A DNA stretch of 64,000 bases. Origin: Ktedonosporobacter rubrisoli (GTDB taxonomy: Bacteria; Chloroflexota; Ktedonobacteria; Ktedonobacterales; Ktedonobacteraceae). The notes under the pieces are model-generated. The model had not been told where the DNA came from and did no database searches. It was given only the letters and a program-made list of their open reading frames with translations. The position numbers were made by a program, and so were the translations under genes. Shown one piece after another: positions 62,924-64,000 of this stretch. How positions within the stretch are numbered: position 1 is the first letter of the stretch; the number at the start of each line of letters is the position of its first letter. The stretch is taken from contig NZ_CP035758.1 of NCBI RefSeq assembly GCF_004208415.1, positions 8,742,001 to 8,806,000 on the forward strand, read 5' to 3'.

Positions 62924-63880
62924 GTGTATTTCCCGACGACACGTGTACTGACCGTGCTAGAATTGCTACAATCGCACCAGCGCCTCAGTGGACCTGAGCT
63001 GGCTGAAAGATTGGAGGTAAATACGCGCACTATACGACGCTATGTGACCATGCTGCAGGATTTGGGCATCCCTGTTGAAGCTGAGCGTGGTCGCTACGGC
63101 TCGTATCGCCTGCGGCCGGGCTTCAAGCTACCCCCACTCATGTTTAACGATGAAGAAGCTCTGGCCCTGACTCTGGGGCTCTTAGCGGCGCGCCGGCTGG
63201 GGCTGGCCACGGCTGCTCCCGCCGTTGAGGGGGCGATTGCTAAGATCGAGCGTGTCCTGCCGTTAACCTTGAAAGAGCAGGTGCGCGCTATTCAGGAGAC
63301 TCTGGTATTCGATGTGCGCCCGGCTCAGGCGAGGCCACGTAGTGGAATCGTAAGCCTGTTCTCTACGGCTTCTGCGCAATACCGGCAGGTTCTGCTGTGC
63401 TATCAGCCCTGGCAGTCAGAGGTAAGCGAGCGCATAGTTGATCCTTATGGGCTGGTGTATCGTTCGGGCTTCTGGTATACGGCCGGCTATTGCCATCTGC
63501 GCCAGGATCTGCGTACCTTTCGCCTGGATCGGGTAGTGCATGCCGAGATGTTAGAGGATACCTTTACGCCTCAGCCTGAGTTCGATTGCTTGAGCTTTGT
63601 TCAGCAGTCCATCGCCAGGACCCCAAGTACCTGGCTGGTAGAAGTGCTGCTTGAGACCACCCTGGAGAATGCTCAAAGCATGATACCTCCGTCTCTGGCC
63701 GTGCTGGAGCAAGAAGGCGAAAAAGTAAAGTTTTACTGCTACGTCGATAATGTCGATTGGATGGCCCGGGTCCTGATCAGGCTGAGTTGCCCTTTTATTG
63801 TGCGCCAACCCGAAGAGCTGCGCGATGCTCTGCGCCGGCTGGCAGCTCAGATTGTCGCGCAGGCGGAACGTACCGAATAA
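62924..63880 (+). CDS. HTH-WYL transcriptional regulator (YafY family)
   Basis: 318 residues. The N-terminal DeoR-like winged helix (LTVLELLQSHQRLSGPELAE, VNTRTIRRYVTMLQDLG) binds DNA. A WYL domain follows (about 150-220) with RSGFWYTAGYCHLRQDLRTF, expected to bind a small ligand such as single-stranded nucleic acid or a nucleotide, and then a C-terminal WCX extension. Start is GTG at 62924; its ribosome site is weak, so a nearby start is possible. It is divergent from the DinB-fold and glycosylase genes, which makes these likely targets. WYL regulators often sit beside DNA-damage or defence genes. Confidence 0.9.
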   Translation: MYFPTTRVLTVLELLQSHQRLSGPELAERLEVNTRTIRRYVTMLQDLGIPVEAERGRYGSYRLRPGFKLPPLMFNDEEALALTLGLLAARRLGLATAAPAVEGAIAKIERVLPLTLKEQVRAIQETLVFDVRPAQARPRSGIVSLFSTASAQYRQVLLCYQPWQSEVSERIVDPYGLVYRSGFWYTAGYCHLRQDLRTFRLDRVVHAEMLEDTFTPQPEFDCLSFVQQSIARTPSTWLVEVLLETTLENAQSMIPPSLAVLEQEGEKVKFYCYVDNVDWMARVLIRLSCPFIVRQPEELRDALRRLAAQIVAQAERTE

Positions 63881-63881
63881 C

Positions 63882-63918
63882 GCGCGTTGGGCTATGCACG
63901 CTTGTGGCGCCAACGCGC
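63882..63918. terminator. Hairpin between convergent genes
   Basis: 9-bp perfect stem GCGCGTTGG / CCAACGCGC, starting two bases after the regulator's stop and overlapping the last codons of the minus-strand gene. No clear T-run. Confidence 0.6.
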
Positions 63919-64000
63919 CTGCCACAGGGTAAGTATACAGCCGACGAGTCCAATAAGGCCGTAGAGCGTCCACGACCAGGCAGGATCTCCGCTCTCTATT
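63892..64000 (-). CDS. C-terminal end of a membrane-anchored protein, cut by the window
   Basis: Minus-strand frame open at the window edge and ending at 63892. The visible 35 residues are ESGDPAWSW, then a hydrophobic helix TLYGLIGLVGCILTLW, then QARWRHKRA. This is a polar stretch, one membrane helix and a short basic cytoplasmic tail. Most of the protein lies outside the window; nothing can be said of its function. Confidence 0.5.
   Translation of the reverse strand, partial: IESGDPAWSWTLYGLIGLVGCILTLWQARWRHKRA

Overview
The window looks like chromosomal DNA of a Chloroflexota bacterium, most likely class Ktedonobacteria (an inference, not proven). The reasons are a two-shell family 2B encapsulin/geosmin-synthase operon, a DUF4012 envelope protein, a TnpB-type element of the sort common in that class, T-box-controlled threonyl-tRNA synthetases, and large TPR, kinase and Clp-type proteins with moderate GC. 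I saw no rRNA, tRNA or CRISPR array.

Layout. 1-5.9 kb: a phosphodiesterase cut by the window edge, sulfate activation genes (apsK, sat), two heptose-pathway genes (HddA-like kinase, gmhA) and a convergent nucleotide-sugar epimerase; together a surface-glycan and sulfation supply block. 6-8 kb: two proteins of unknown role, one carrying a GspE/MshEN-type domain. 8.5-17.2 kb: a Y-family polymerase-like protein whose catalytic carboxylates are lost (ImuB-like), a large DUF4012 membrane protein, and a 1205-residue CHAT-ClpN-AAA-AAA fusion with its own strong promoter. 17.8-24.7 kb: a polytopic membrane protein, a mini zinc-finger protein, a membrane GAF histidine kinase and a double nitrilase-fold protein that has lost the catalytic cysteine in both halves.

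25-37 kb: two tandem thrS genes, each with its own T-box leader. They are nearly identical at both ends but have unrelated-looking catalytic cores. A bidirectional terminator, a NUDIX hydrolase, the glyoxylate-shunt genes aceB and aceA, and a long secA follow. 37.1-38.8 kb: a frameshifted solo TnpB element. 39.2-44.4 kb: an operon of shell A, geosmin synthase and shell B, i.e. a protein nanocompartment expected to enclose a terpene cyclase. 44.4-45.9 kb is gene-poor and holds a decayed serine-recombinase tail. 46-49.7 kb: a lactate permease, a short acidic protein, a His-rich heptad-repeat protein and a CPBP protease.

49.8-59.0 kb: six genes in one direction encode a Ser/Thr kinase, a 1452-residue helical-repeat protein, a J-like protein without HPD, a GrpE-like protein, a large Hsp70 and a zinc-ribbon/TPR protein. 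This looks like a dedicated, kinase-linked Hsp70 machine and is one of the two best candidates for an undescribed system; the other is the CHAT-Clp fusion. 59.4-64 kb: a frameshifted secreted lipase-like gene, an AlkX/YcaQ-type DNA glycosylase, a DinB/ClbS-fold protein, a WYL regulator with a well-formed promoter and a paired direct repeat, and the end of a membrane-anchored protein.
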